Of a stretch of 64,000 nt of DNA, positions 1 through 8,817 are shown piece after piece (the first letter of the stretch is position 1; each line of letters opens with the position of its first letter). This DNA is from a candidate division KSB3 bacterium (GTDB lineage: Bacteria; Moduliflexota; Moduliflexia; Moduliflexales; Moduliflexaceae): positions 1-64,000 of the forward strand of contig PDSJ01000014.1 of NCBI GenBank assembly GCA_002748425.1. The letters run 5' to 3'. Position numbers and translations under genes: made by a program. The notes beneath the pieces are model-generated. The model was not told the origin of the DNA and did not search any database. It saw only the letters and a program-made list of their open reading frames with translations.

Positions 1-291
1 TATTTCCTCCTGAAGAAATGCGGCAACAACCACAAAAATAAGCTCTGCCTCATGCAGAGCTTCTTCAATATCTGTCGTGATGTTGTCAAATTTCGCAAAG
101 CCACTTTGCAGACCGCTGCTCGGCAGGCTTTCTAAATGAATTCCCCCCAGTTGACGAATGTCTTCCAGTTGGCTTTCTGCCTGTGGTCTTTCGTAGAGCG
201 TGACCCGAAAGCCTCGCATGGTTAAATCTGCGGCGGCGGCGATTCCTCCGTTTCCCGCGCCGATCACGGTAATGTTCGTCGTATCTTGCAT
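1..291 (-). CDS. NAD/NADP octopine (opine) dehydrogenase-like protein, N-terminal part, cut by window edge
   Basis: The first 97 codons are present; the gene runs off the left edge. The protein begins MQDTTNITVIGAGNGG, a Rossmann nucleotide-binding start in which GAGNGG (residues 11-16) is the form typical of the opine/octopine dehydrogenase family (NADP-binding plus C-terminal opine domain). An acidic/aromatic stretch after the second beta strand (LYERPQ) fits the end of the NAD-binding motif. Family members reductively condense an amino acid with a keto acid, but substrate cannot be read from this fragment. It lies 204 bp downstream of recN on the same strand. Alternatives are another NAD-dependent 2-hydroxyacid or glycerol-3-phosphate-type dehydrogenase. 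The family call is fairly sure; the function is not. Confidence 0.7.
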   Translation of the reverse strand, partial: MQDTTNITVIGAGNGGIAAAADLTMRGFRVTLYERPQAESQLEDIRQLGGIHLESLPSSGLQSGFAKFDNITTDIEEALHEAELIFVVVAAFLQEEI

Positions 292-495
292 GCTGTTTGT
301 CCCTCGAAGAGTCTGATCGCTCAGAGCCGGTGAATAAAATGAGCCATGAAATGGTCAAAATGCTGTCAGGCTGGCACAGAGCCTTTGGGATGTCAATAAA
401 ATCGTGTCCTGCAGAACGCTCAAGCGTTCAAAAAAATCTCAGGAGAAGTTACCCCAGGAAGCGATCTTGCGTTGAATATTTTAAAAGAGGATCGT

Positions 496-2217
496 TTACG
501 CATCATTGCTCTCGGCTCTCTTCTTGTCGACTGCCGGATGGCCGAGCATTTCCCGGGCGTGTTTGATGGTGGTTTCCGTAATGTGTTCGCCTCCCACCAT
601 TCGCGCGATTTCCTCCAGACGTTCGCGCTCGGACAAGTTCCGAATCATGGTCAGTGTACGCGTATCATCAGCTTTTTTCGTGATATGAAAATGGGTCGTG
701 CCTTTACTGGCAATCTGGGGAAGATGCGTGATGCAGATGACTTGATGCGACCGACTGACCTGCTTGAGTTTTTTTCCGACAACTTCGGCAGTTTTTCCGC
801 CGATCCCGGTATCGATTTCATCAAAGACCATGACCGGAATACAGTCTGCCGTCCCCAGCAAGGTCTTCAGCGCCAGCATCACCCGGGAGATTTCACCGCC
901 TGAAGCAATCTTGCTGAACGGTTTCAGGGGTTCGCCGGGATTGGGAGCGATCAGAAATTCGATTCTATCAATACCGCCGGCTGTAAAGGGATGGCGTTCT
1001 GTGCCGGCAGCTGTGAAATCTACTCTGAAGCGGGTTTTTTCCATACTCAGCATCGCCAGTTCCTGCATGAGGTTTTGTTCAAAGCTTTTAGCAAGCACTT
1101 TGCGTTGGGCTGAAAGTTTTCGGGAAATCTGGTCAAGCTGTTGACGCAGCACAGCAGAAGTTTTTTCAAGGTCCTGAATCCGCGCTTCCTGGTCATCAAA
1201 GCTCTGAAGTTTCTGCTCAATCTCGCCATGAAGATTGAGTATCTCTTCAATGGAATTGCCGTATTTTCTTTTTAAGCCGTTGATCTCATGCAGGCGCTTT
1301 TCAACAGCATCGAGGCGGTAGGGATCGAATTCGATGCTGTTGGCATAATCCCGCATACTGTATGCTAAATCTTCCAGCTCATATTGGATGGATTCACAGC
1401 GTTTGACGTGCGTTTCAAGTGTGTTATCGATTTCAGCGAGGGATCTGAGACGAGTCAGAAGGTCGCTGAACTGTTCGAGTATCGTGCTGCGTCCGTTGTA
1501 GAGCATATCATACATGGCTGAAGCTCCGGAATTCAGCTGCTCTGCACCTGACATCAGTGTACGCTCATGCCGCAAATCGTCGTCTTCACCTGCAATGAGA
1601 CCGGCTCTGGAAATTTCCTCGTGTTGAAAACGTAACAGATCCTGATACTGCAAGCGGTCTTGAGACTCATCTCGTACTTGTTTCAACTCCTGCTCGACAT
1701 TTCTGAATTTCCGATAGGTCTCGGCCACGTCCTGACGCAGAGGCAGTAATTTTCCGTACAGATCGAGCAGTTCGATATGATAATCGGAATGCAGGATCGA
1801 TTGGTGCTCGTGCTGACCGTGAATATCCACCAGCAGATCTCCGAGGTCCGAGACCATCAGGTTTGTGGCAGGATGTCCGTTGACGAGCAGGCGATTCCGC
1901 CCGTTTCGGCTGATCTCCCGACGGATAAGGAGCTCGTGCTGCTCCTCTTCTGCCTGATCGAGAAAACCGTATTCCCGGGCTTTCTGCCGCGCGGATTCCA
2001 CATCGTCCAGCGTGAAAAGCAGCTCGATGACTGCTCTGTCGGCCCCGGCACGGATAAAGTCGGCAGAGGCTCGCCCCCCAAGCGCAATAATCAGGGCATC
2101 GACCATGATCGACTTGCCAGCGCCGGTTTCGCCTGTAATAACGTTCAGTCCTTCTGAAAACCGGACCTGCAAGCTGTCGATAATCGCAAAATTTTCGATA
2201 TGAATTTCTAGTAGCAC
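496..2217 (-). CDS. recN: DNA repair protein RecN
   Basis: SMC-like ATPase of recombinational double-strand break repair. The 573-residue length is normal for RecN. It starts MLLEIHIENFAIIDS, the typical RecN N-terminus. The Walker A motif GETGAGKS is at residues 29-36, two long coiled-coil arms occupy roughly residues 150-370, the ABC-type signature is ASGGEIS, and Walker B is VMVFDEIDTGIGG near residue 470. The start ATG has no alternative upstream. It is followed by the opine-dehydrogenase-like gene and preceded by a TPR lipoprotein gene, all on the minus strand with gaps of 150-200 bp, so they need not share a transcript. No LexA box was recognised upstream. Confidence 0.95.
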   Translation of the reverse strand: MLLEIHIENFAIIDSLQVRFSEGLNVITGETGAGKSIMVDALIIALGGRASADFIRAGADRAVIELLFTLDDVESARQKAREYGFLDQAEEEQHELLIRREISRNGRNRLLVNGHPATNLMVSDLGDLLVDIHGQHEHQSILHSDYHIELLDLYGKLLPLRQDVAETYRKFRNVEQELKQVRDESQDRLQYQDLLRFQHEEISRAGLIAGEDDDLRHERTLMSGAEQLNSGASAMYDMLYNGRSTILEQFSDLLTRLRSLAEIDNTLETHVKRCESIQYELEDLAYSMRDYANSIEFDPYRLDAVEKRLHEINGLKRKYGNSIEEILNLHGEIEQKLQSFDDQEARIQDLEKTSAVLRQQLDQISRKLSAQRKVLAKSFEQNLMQELAMLSMEKTRFRVDFTAAGTERHPFTAGGIDRIEFLIAPNPGEPLKPFSKIASGGEISRVMLALKTLLGTADCIPVMVFDEIDTGIGGKTAEVVGKKLKQVSRSHQVICITHLPQIASKGTTHFHITKKADDTRTLTMIRNLSERERLEEIARMVGGEHITETTIKHAREMLGHPAVDKKRAESNDA

Positions 2218-2366
2218 GGGAAACGAACGGTCAGGTCCTAATGCAGTGTTTCAAACCTCAGTGTCAGGCTTATTACATGCCTATTCACAATTCACGCAGC
2301 ACGCACATTGAAAAATAACCCCTGTTGTTATAGTCAGGAGAGGCGTTAATCCCCTCGTATTTAAGA

Positions 2367-3827
2367 TCATACATGGAGTTTTTTCAAGATAAAGAGACGA
2401 TCTTCATTGTTGATTTCCACCTTGAAGTGTTTGAGAAAATTTTTTCCCAGGAAACCATCAATATCGGGATACCGGGAGAGATCGCCGATCAGCACCGGAA
2501 TATTGCGAGCCTCCATTTCGCCGACCTTGAGCGAAGGAAGGGTCACCAGGGCCGCTGTTTCAACATGGCCGTAGATATTGAAACGAACTTCACTGGTACG
2601 AGCCGTGATGTGAATGCCAAGAGATTCCGTCACGCGATCGGAAAGAATGGTATATTCTAGCTCATCTTCAACGCGCATCACCACATCGTGGGTCTGGTTG
2701 ACCGTGACTGGGACTACGATCGCTTTACGGGGGTCTTCGATGCAGAACACCGTCCTGGAGTGACTTTCGCCCCGCAGCCGCAGGATGTCCTGCCAGAGCT
2801 GATTTGCTGCAGGGAGCGCATCGTGTTCTGACTGGAGATCTGTCGTGTGAAGGGACAGGTGATACAATTGCTCCAGGGACTCTGCGGCTTCCTCATTCCG
2901 ACCTGTCTTTTCCAGCAGTTCAGCAAGTTTCAGATACAGTGGCGCGTCCTGCGGATCAAAGCCCAGGGCACGGCGATATTCCTGCACAGCATCGTCAAAT
3001 CGGCCGAGTTGTTCAAAGGCCAGGGCCATATCATGGCTTAGTTGAAAATCCTGGACCGCCCCCTGCTGCTGTGCCTGCTGAAAGGCGTTGAGCGCGAGCT
3101 TGAACTGTTCGCGTTCCAGGCAGAACCTCCCAAACAGGATCTGCCCTGCCGGGTCTTCCCCAGAGAGGTCGGCAGCTTTCTGGTATTCGGCTGTGCCCCG
3201 CCGGGGCTTGCCCTGTCGGAAATAGATATCTGCAAGAGCCAGGTGACGTTCCCGGCCCTCCATGCGAGAGAGAACCTCCACACGCGCTTTGAGATCATCG
3301 GCCCCTTCAAGCCCTGGAGCAAGCTCGAGAGCCTGACGTAAAAGCTCAGCGGCTTCTTGTCCGCGATCCTGCCACTCGAGAATATTCGCCAGACGAAGGC
3401 GCACATCGATCAAACGCGGGGCCTGACTTATGGCCTGTTCATAATAGAACTCGGCCTGTTGAAAATCGCCGAGTTCTTCGTACGCATAGCCGAACAGAGA
3501 TGAAAGACTGTATGAATCGGCTCCCAATTTTTCAGCCGCTCTGAAGTATGTCAGGGCCTGACGATAGTCCTTGTCCCGGCTCAACAGGATCCCAATTTCG
3601 ATGTATGATGCAAGATGATCCCGATCTTCAGCAAGTGCCAGGTGCAAGAGCCGAAGCGCTTCCTGGAAATTCTGCCGGGATTTCTGCCTGAGCGCGTCTT
3701 CATAATACTGCTGCGCCCGGCGTTCTGATGAGTGACAGGCATACAAGACAGCAGCGCACAGGACAAGTATCGTGATCGTGAAAGGCACTCGTGCTCTGAC
3801 AAGCGTTTTGCGCATCGCTGACAGCAT
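2367..3827 (-). CDS. TPR lipoprotein with a degenerate retropepsin-like C-terminal domain
   Basis: A 486-residue exported protein. A hydrophobic segment at residues 16-30 ends in a Cys at 31 (VLYAC), a plausible though imperfect lipobox. About eight TPR repeats follow (roughly residues 35-320). The last 130 residues have the pattern of a single-domain retropepsin-type aspartyl protease: a hydrophobic strand, the flap region, then IDGFLGKNFLKHF, which resembles the DGILG...L motif of such domains. The expected catalytic D-T/S-G-A is replaced by V-E-D-E-L, so the fold may be kept without protease activity. An alternative start is the ATG four codons in. The gene is 9 bp downstream of the phasin-like gene, suggesting co-transcription. 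Function unknown. Confidence 0.75.
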   Translation of the reverse strand: MLSAMRKTLVRARVPFTITILVLCAAVLYACHSSERRAQQYYEDALRQKSRQNFQEALRLLHLALAEDRDHLASYIEIGILLSRDKDYRQALTYFRAAEKLGADSYSLSSLFGYAYEELGDFQQAEFYYEQAISQAPRLIDVRLRLANILEWQDRGQEAAELLRQALELAPGLEGADDLKARVEVLSRMEGRERHLALADIYFRQGKPRRGTAEYQKAADLSGEDPAGQILFGRFCLEREQFKLALNAFQQAQQQGAVQDFQLSHDMALAFEQLGRFDDAVQEYRRALGFDPQDAPLYLKLAELLEKTGRNEEAAESLEQLYHLSLHTTDLQSEHDALPAANQLWQDILRLRGESHSRTVFCIEDPRKAIVVPVTVNQTHDVVMRVEDELEYTILSDRVTESLGIHITARTSEVRFNIYGHVETAALVTLPSLKVGEMEARNIPVLIGDLSRYPDIDGFLGKNFLKHFKVEINNEDRLFILKKLHV

Positions 3828-3836
3828 CTTTACGCT

Positions 3837-4226
3837 TTAATGTTGAGGACTCTGCACGTCGTGAAGACGGCTCTCCAGCTCAAGAATTTTACGTTCGAGA
3901 ATTTGCACCCGTTTCTCAAGCTGATCATGTTTGTCTCTGGTGGCAAAATTCATGCTTTCCAGAGTGCTGGTGAGCAAATCCTCAAGTTTTTTCTCAAAGG
4001 AGCCGGTGCTCTCTTTAGCTTTTTTGACAAGATCGTCGACAAGCTTCTGCTTTTCCTCAGAAACCAGCTCGCCACGTTCGATCAGCTTATGAATGCTTTC
4101 CTCTAAATCCTTCTGAAGGCCCAGGCTGAACAGATACAACTTATGAAAGAGGTTGTCTTCTGTTTCCGTTGAGTCATGCTGCACTTCCTGAGTCGTTTCT
4201 GTCGTTGCTTCCGTATGCTCTGCCAT
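3837..4226 (-). CDS. Phasin-like coiled-coil protein
   Basis: A 129-residue, highly charged, almost wholly helical protein. After an acidic, Thr-rich N-terminal tail (about 25 residues) it has the pattern of the polyhydroxyalkanoate granule-associated/phasin (PhaF-type) superfamily: an amphipathic helix around LFHKLYLFSLGLQKDLEESI, a basic hinge (GELVSEEKQKLVDDLVKKAKE), and a C-terminal heptad coiled coil (LEKRVQILERKILELESRL). A second protein of the same design is encoded at 28400-28744. No PHA synthase is in the window, so a storage-granule role is only one possibility. Upstream on the minus strand a TTGACA lies at 4413-4418 (read in reverse), but the matching -10 is weak. Confidence 0.6.
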   Translation of the reverse strand: MAEHTEATTETTQEVQHDSTETEDNLFHKLYLFSLGLQKDLEESIHKLIERGELVSEEKQKLVDDLVKKAKESTGSFEKKLEDLLTSTLESMNFATRDKHDQLEKRVQILERKILELESRLHDVQSPQH

Positions 4227-4456
4227 GATCGCTGCCTCCGATGTAATGGTGTGCTGTTCTTTTGCGTATTCAGCAGTGTACTTTTCAGTAGGTTTGAGAC
4301 TTCCCGCTTCTGCAGGACGTCGTATCTCCTGACAGCTGAAAACCGCCCTTCATCAAAATATCTGTGTTGAGTTGCCGGATTGCCATAAATACTTCTTGTG
4401 AGATAAGCCCATTGTCAAGGCAAAAAACAAGAAATGAAGAGATTGTCACAGGCCGT

Positions 4457-6226
4457 TTATGCAGAATCGACCCTCCCTCCCTCTTTGTGCTGAAGTGAGC
4501 CGTTGGCAGTGTTCCGTCTTTTACAGACAACGCCCTGCCCGATTTTTCCACACGTCATCATTACTCGACTTGCAGGACTGCCATGAAGGCTTCCTGCGGG
4601 ACTTCGACCCTGCCCACGACCGAGTGCGGCCTGAATCGCCACTTCGTACATCTGGCGCGGGATCAGTTTGCGCATCTTTTGCGCCAGCTCGCGCCCCCGG
4701 TAATACGCGCGATCGTAATGGACGATTGCTGAAAGCGCATCGACAGCTTCGCCGTTAAGCAGAATATCGAGCTTGACAATGTTTGATTCCTGGAAGCCGA
4801 TGTATTCATAATCAAACGAGGCATAACCGCGCGTCACACTTTTGAGCTTGTCATAGAAATCCATGACAGTTTCATTGAGAGGGAACTCGTAACTCAGCAT
4901 GACTTTGTTGCTGCTCACATATTCCATCTTTTTCTGAACACCCCGCCGGTCCTGCGCGAGTTTCAACACGCCGCCCACAAAATCGCTGGGCACGAAAATC
5001 GTGGCTCGGATCATCGGCTCTTCGACGCGTTGCCGGTGTTTTTTCTCTGGGAAATTGGCCGGATTCGAGACAAAGCGTTCAGTCCCGTCGTTCATGATCA
5101 CTTTATACACCACGCTTGGGGCTGTGGTGAGCAGATTGATGTCGAATTCCCGTTCGAGTCGTTCTTGGACGATTTCCATGTGCAGCAGCCCAAGGAAGCC
5201 GCAGCGAAAGCCCGGCCCAAGCGCTTCCGACATTTCCGGCTCGAATTGGAAAGCCGAATCGTTCAGAGCCAGCTTTTCAAGGCTGTCGCGTAAATGATCG
5301 TATTCTGCGCCAGTCGAAGGGAACAGACCGCTGAAGACCATCGGCTTGACATCTTTAAAGCCCGGAAGAGCATGTTGCGCCGGTGCTTCTGCATCGGTAA
5401 TCGTGTCGCCGATTTTTGTGTCTGCGACTTGTTTGATACTGCCAAGAAAGTAGCCCACTGAGCCGGCCGTCAGTTCTGAGACCGGCACCATGCCCATGCG
5501 CAACACGCCGACCTGTCCAACCTCGAATTCCTTGCCGGTGGACATCATGCGAACACGCATCCCTTTTTTGATAAGGCCGTCAACCACGCGGATGTTGACC
5601 ACAGCGCCCTGATAGGAATCAAACCAGGAATCAAAGATCAAGGCTCTCAGGGGAGCATCTGACTCGCCCTGGGGAGGCGGAATACGCTGGACAATCGCTT
5701 CCAGGACGTTTTCAATGCCGCTGCCCTGTTTTGCGCTGACCGGGATGGCCTCGGTCGCATCGATTCCTAAAATTTCTTCGATCTGTTCTTGCGTGCGTTC
5801 AATATCAGCCCCGGGCAAGTCGATTTTGTTGATAATGGGAATAATTTCCAAATCGTGCTCGATCGCCAGATAGACATTTGCCAGAGTTTGAGCTTCAACC
5901 CCCTGCGACGCATCAACAAGCAGCAAAGCGCCTTCACAGGCTGCCAGGCTTCTGGACACCTCATAGGAGAAATCAACGTGCCCGGGCGTATCAATTAAGT
6001 TCAGTTGATAGTCTTCGCCGTTTTGAGCCGTATAAGATAAACGCACGGCATGAGATTTGATCGTGATTCCCCGTTCACGTTCCAGATCCATATTATCCAG
6101 GACCTGATTCATCATTTCACGTTGACTGAGGGTGCCGGTAATTTCCAGGAGTCTGTCCGCAAGGGTCGATTTGCCATGATCGATATGTGCGATAATCGAA
6201 AAATTTCTGATGTGTTCCGTCTTCAT
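4457..6226 (-). CDS. lepA: Translation elongation factor 4 (LepA) with an aberrant, frameshifted C-terminus
   Basis: Ribosome-associated GTPase that back-translocates or remodels stalled ribosomes. Motif G1 is AHIDHGKST at residues 13-21, followed by DTPGH and NKID, then EF-Tu-like domain 2 and the EF-G III/V-like domains. The match to LepA holds up to [15 protein letters not shown] (residue 536). The next 53 residues do not resemble LepA. In another frame, 4561-4617 encodes [18 protein letters not shown] and stop, the normal LepA ending. About 44 codons (the conserved basic region with the KQKEGKKRMK-type motif) are missing at the junction near 4618-4622, and the frame is shifted. This is either a real truncation or an assembly or sequencing fault. 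Confidence 0.88.
   Translation of the reverse strand: MKTEHIRNFSIIAHIDHGKSTLADRLLEITGTLSQREMMNQVLDNMDLERERGITIKSHAVRLSYTAQNGEDYQLNLIDTPGHVDFSYEVSRSLAACEGALLLVDASQGVEAQTLANVYLAIEHDLEIIPIINKIDLPGADIERTQEQIEEILGIDATEAIPVSAKQGSGIENVLEAIVQRIPPPQGESDAPLRALIFDSWFDSYQGAVVNIRVVDGLIKKGMRVRMMSTGKEFEVGQVGVLRMGMVPVSELTAGSVGYFLGSIKQVADTKIGDTITDAEAPAQHALPGFKDVKPMVFSGLFPSTGAEYDHLRDSLEKLALNDSAFQFEPEMSEALGPGFRCGFLGLLHMEIVQERLEREFDINLLTTAPSVVYKVIMNDGTERFVSNPANFPEKKHRQRVEEPMIRATIFVPSDFVGGVLKLAQDRRGVQKKMEYVSSNKVMLSYEFPLNETVMDFYDKLKSVTRGYASFDYEYIGFQESNIVKLDILLNGEAVDALSAIVHYDRAYYRGRELAQKMRKLIPRQMYEVAIQAALGRGQGRSPAGSLHGSPASRVMMTCGKIGQGVVCKRRNTANGSLQHKEGGRVDSA
4561..4622 (-). other. Out-of-frame remnant of the native lepA 3' end and deletion junction
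   Basis: Read on the minus strand in a frame different from the lepA ORF, 4617 to 4561 gives [18 protein letters not shown] followed by TAA. That is the conserved LepA end (compare the VGNVEIPQEAF-type ending known for the family). The upstream lepA frame is intact to codon GGT (IQAALG), so the junction lies within a few bases of 4620. The missing middle is about 131 nt or another length that is not a multiple of three. Confidence 0.8.
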
Positions 6227-6504
6227 AGTGTTATAAGAGCAGCTATTCCCAAAAATAACAAGAAATTACAAGGTATATCGCAGAGTGATGCCTTTTTTCG
6301 AGCATATCGCGATATCTATTTGCATGAAATCATTTTCCAGCCCTACCCGCTAATATGTGACAGGGTTCTTGTCAAGCTTATGATCTTGAGAAGTACAGAA
6401 ACTCCAGCATACGGCAAAGATGGAGAGCGTGACGGATCTTGAAAGCAGCGGGCATGATAAAAAGCGCTTGACTTATTTACGCAGCTTTTAAAAGGCTTGT
6501 TTCC

Positions 6505-7647
6505 ATGAAGACAGTCCGAATAATGATTGTCACTGGAGAGGCCTCCGGCGATTTGCATGGCGCTCATCTGGTGCGTGCGCTCAGGCAGCAGCTTCCTGCC
6601 GTCGAAATCAGTGGTGTCGGTGCGCGGCATTTGCAGCAGGAGGGTATCACACTCTTGAGCAGCAGCGATGAACTGGCGGTGGTCGGCATTGTGGAAGTCG
6701 TGAAGAAGATCGGAACCGTGCTGCGGGTGTATAAAAAACTGCTGCGTTCTTTGAAGGAGCATCCCCCTGATCTGCTCATTCTTGTGGATTACCCTGAATT
6801 CAATCTGCGCCTGGCGCGTGTTGCCAGAGTACGTGAGATTCCGATCGTCTATTATATCAGTCCTCAGGTCTGGGCCTGGCGCTCCGGACGCGTCAAGCTG
6901 ATTCAGCGGCTGGTGAAAAAGATGATCGTGATCTTTCCCTTTGAGCGCGAGTTCTATCAGCGCCGTGGTGTTGACGTTGAATGGGTGGGCCATCCCCTGA
7001 TCGAAAGCGTGAAGGCGACACTCAGCAAAGATGAATTCTGCCGCCAGCATGGCCTTGCTGCCCAGCAGCCGATTCTCGGTCTGCTGCCCGGAAGCCGCGA
7101 GAGCGAAATCGAACGTCTGCTGCCAGTCATGCTCGCTGCGGCGCAGTCTCTTCATGAGCAGGAGCCGGCCCTCCAGTTCGTGTTGCCCCTGGCCTCGTCT
7201 CTGGACAATTCTCCGGTGATCCAGGAACACATCCCAGCCTTTGTTCGACTGATCCGCCGGCAGACCTATGATGCGATCCATGCAGCGGATTTGATCGTCA
7301 CGGCTTCGGGAACAGTGACGGTGGAAGCGGCGATTCTCGGCACACCGATGATTATCTGCTATCGGGTTGCTCCTCTCACATTCCGGCTTGGGAAAAAATT
7401 TCTTAAGGTGCCTTTTATCGGGATGGTCAACTTGATTGCTGGTAAAGAAGTGGCGAAAGAGCTCATTCAGACGGCGGCCTCGCCGAAACGCATTGCTGAG
7501 GAAGTGATCGCGTTGCTGAGCCATCCGGACGATCTGGCGGCAATCAAAGCCGAACTCCGCATCGTACGCCAGAAGCTGGGTGAACCTGGGGCAGCAGAGC
7601 GGGCTGCAAGGGTGATCGCCGATGTGATCCGGGAGCAGGGAGAATAA
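6505..7647 (+). CDS. lpxB: Lipid-A-disaccharide synthase LpxB
   Basis: GT19-family enzyme joining UDP-2,3-diacylglucosamine and lipid X to give lipid A disaccharide-1-phosphate at the inner membrane. The 380-residue length is typical. It starts IMIVTGEASGDLHGAHLVRAL, the signature N-terminus of LpxB. YISPQVWAWRSGRVK (residues ~118-132) and LPGSRESEIERLLP are the other family hallmarks, and the donor-binding part ATVEAA-like region appears as TASGTVTVEAAILGTPMIICY. The gene is followed 32 bp later by a DUF374 acyltransferase, consistent with an outer-membrane lipid operon. The divergent partner is lepA. No clear promoter is visible in the 278-bp intergenic region. This gene shows the cell makes LPS-type outer membrane. 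Confidence 0.95.
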   Translation: MKTVRIMIVTGEASGDLHGAHLVRALRQQLPAVEISGVGARHLQQEGITLLSSSDELAVVGIVEVVKKIGTVLRVYKKLLRSLKEHPPDLLILVDYPEFNLRLARVARVREIPIVYYISPQVWAWRSGRVKLIQRLVKKMIVIFPFEREFYQRRGVDVEWVGHPLIESVKATLSKDEFCRQHGLAAQQPILGLLPGSRESEIERLLPVMLAAAQSLHEQEPALQFVLPLASSLDNSPVIQEHIPAFVRLIRRQTYDAIHAADLIVTASGTVTVEAAILGTPMIICYRVAPLTFRLGKKFLKVPFIGMVNLIAGKEVAKELIQTAASPKRIAEEVIALLSHPDDLAAIKAELRIVRQKLGEPGAAERAARVIADVIREQGE

Positions 7648-7679
7648 CAACGTCATGTTTCAGACGCGATGAGGTATGT

Positions 7680-8375
7680 ATGCAAAAAGTGGATCTTCTC
7701 AGATTATCCAGGGAATTACGCCAGCAGGTACTGAAAATTGCTGTCCCAAGCCTCGGGCTTGCATTCTTGTATGCACTTGGAAAGACGTGGAGAGTGCGAG
7801 TGCTTGAAGAAGAACGATACGAGAAAGCCAAAGCCAGGCACAGTAACGTGATTTTTATCGGCTGGCACGAGCATGTCCTTACCAGCACCTGGATGCTGCG
7901 CCATCGTCAGATCGCAATTTTAGCCAGTCAGAGCCGGGATGGTGAATATCTCGCCCGTCTGACTCGTCTCCTGGGCTTTTGTCCTGTGCGTGGTTCTTCC
8001 AGCCGGGGCGGGGCACGGGGCATGCGGCAGTTGATACGGGCTTTAGAAGAAGGCCACGATGTCCTGATCGGCCCGGATGGCCCCCGGGGACCGGCCAGAG
8101 AATGCAAAGCCGGCGTGGTGCTGCTGGCCAGACACAGCGGACGGCCGATCGTGCCTTGTGCGGGCAGTGCCGTCCGTTTCAAACGGCTGAAAAGCTGGGA
8201 TCAGACGATCATTCCAATGCCTTTTACACGCTTCACCGCGATCCTTGGCGAGCCGATCATCGTGCCTGCAGACAGCAGGAAAACCGAGATTCCCGAATAT
8301 CAACGCCGTATTGGAGCCGCCATCAACGCCTTGCAACTCGAGCTTGAGAAACGCCTCGGCATCTCCAGCCTGTAA
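7680..8375 (+). CDS. DUF374 lysophospholipid/lipid A acyltransferase-like protein
   Basis: A 231-residue protein of the DUF374 branch of the glycerolipid acyltransferase superfamily. It has an N-terminal hydrophobic anchor (VLKIAVPSLGLAFLYALG, ~residues 20-37), the GWHEH catalytic-type motif in place of the classic HX4D at ~residues 60-64, ASQSRDGEYLARL, and the GPDGPRGPARECKAGVVLLA block. DUF374 genes are repeatedly found beside lpx genes and are thought to act on lipid A or phospholipids, but the substrate is not established. It sits immediately downstream of lpxB. The ATG at 7680 follows a weak GAGG-like ribosome site. Confidence 0.85.
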   Translation: MQKVDLLRLSRELRQQVLKIAVPSLGLAFLYALGKTWRVRVLEEERYEKAKARHSNVIFIGWHEHVLTSTWMLRHRQIAILASQSRDGEYLARLTRLLGFCPVRGSSSRGGARGMRQLIRALEEGHDVLIGPDGPRGPARECKAGVVLLARHSGRPIVPCAGSAVRFKRLKSWDQTIIPMPFTRFTAILGEPIIVPADSRKTEIPEYQRRIGAAINALQLELEKRLGISSL

Positions 8376-8471
8376 TGAAGTGCAGGACTGCTATTCTGCG
8401 TCCTGTGCCGTGCAGGAACTCGTGAATGACTCATAGCGTATCATAAAAAACGTCTATGATACAAAAAAGTC

Positions 8472-8500
8472 TTGACAATTTTTTCTGCATTTTCTCTAAG
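8472..8500 (+). promoter_or_regulatory. Probable promoter of the first tRNA-Leu gene
   Basis: TTGACA at 8472-8477, a 17-bp AT-rich spacer and TCTAAG at 8495-8500 (4 of 6 matches to TATAAT). Expected initiation around 8507 is about 20 bp upstream of the tRNA. Confidence 0.55.
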
Positions 8501-8529
8501 TACTCTTGGTCTTATGTCACGTTTGATTT

Positions 8530-8614
8530 GCCGAAGTGGTGGAACTGGTAGACGCGCAGGCTTCAGGTGCCTGTGAGGGTTTTCCTCGTGGGGGTTCGAG
8601 TCCCCCCTTCGGCA
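8530..8614 (+). tRNA. tRNA-Leu (anticodon CAG), copy 1
   Basis: 85-nt class II tRNA. The acceptor stem GCCGAAG pairs with CTTCGGC, the discriminator is A, and a long variable arm follows the anticodon stem CAGGC/GCCTG. The loop TTCAGGT carries CAG at 34-36, decoding CUG. The T arm has GGTTCGAGTCC. The 3' CCA is not encoded (ATTT follows), so it must be added after 3' cleavage. The next 85-nt gene downstream is identical. Confidence 0.95.
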
Positions 8615-8687
8615 TTTGCCTGCCATAGCAATGCAGTCTCTCGATCTGTAAAGTTTTCGTTTTATTCAGTGACGCAGTTTGTCATGC

Positions 8688-8772
8688 GCCGAAGTGGTGG
8701 AACTGGTAGACGCGCAGGCTTCAGGTGCCTGTGAGGGTTTTCCTCGTGGGGGTTCGAGTCCCCCCTTCGGCA
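8688..8772 (+). tRNA. tRNA-Leu (anticodon CAG), identical copy 2
   Basis: Identical over all 85 nt to the copy at 8530-8614. The copies are separated by 73 bp of unrelated sequence, so the repeat is confined to the gene itself. CCA is again not encoded (ATCC follows the CTTCGGC arm). It has no clear promoter of its own, so the two are probably co-transcribed. Confidence 0.95.
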
Positions 8773-8817
8773 TCCTGTCCGCTTTTGCTTTCCGCTGTTT
8801 CACATGCGCTGATTTTT

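Noticed and set aside
6343..7656. Long antisense frame opposite lpxB (437 codons)
   Set aside because: Complement of a clear LpxB gene; composition (His/Arg/Gln-rich) is that of a shadow frame.
8725..8817. N-terminal 31-residue extension of the RNase Z-like protein
   Set aside because: It would be translated from within the second tRNA-Leu gene; family similarity starts at 8818.
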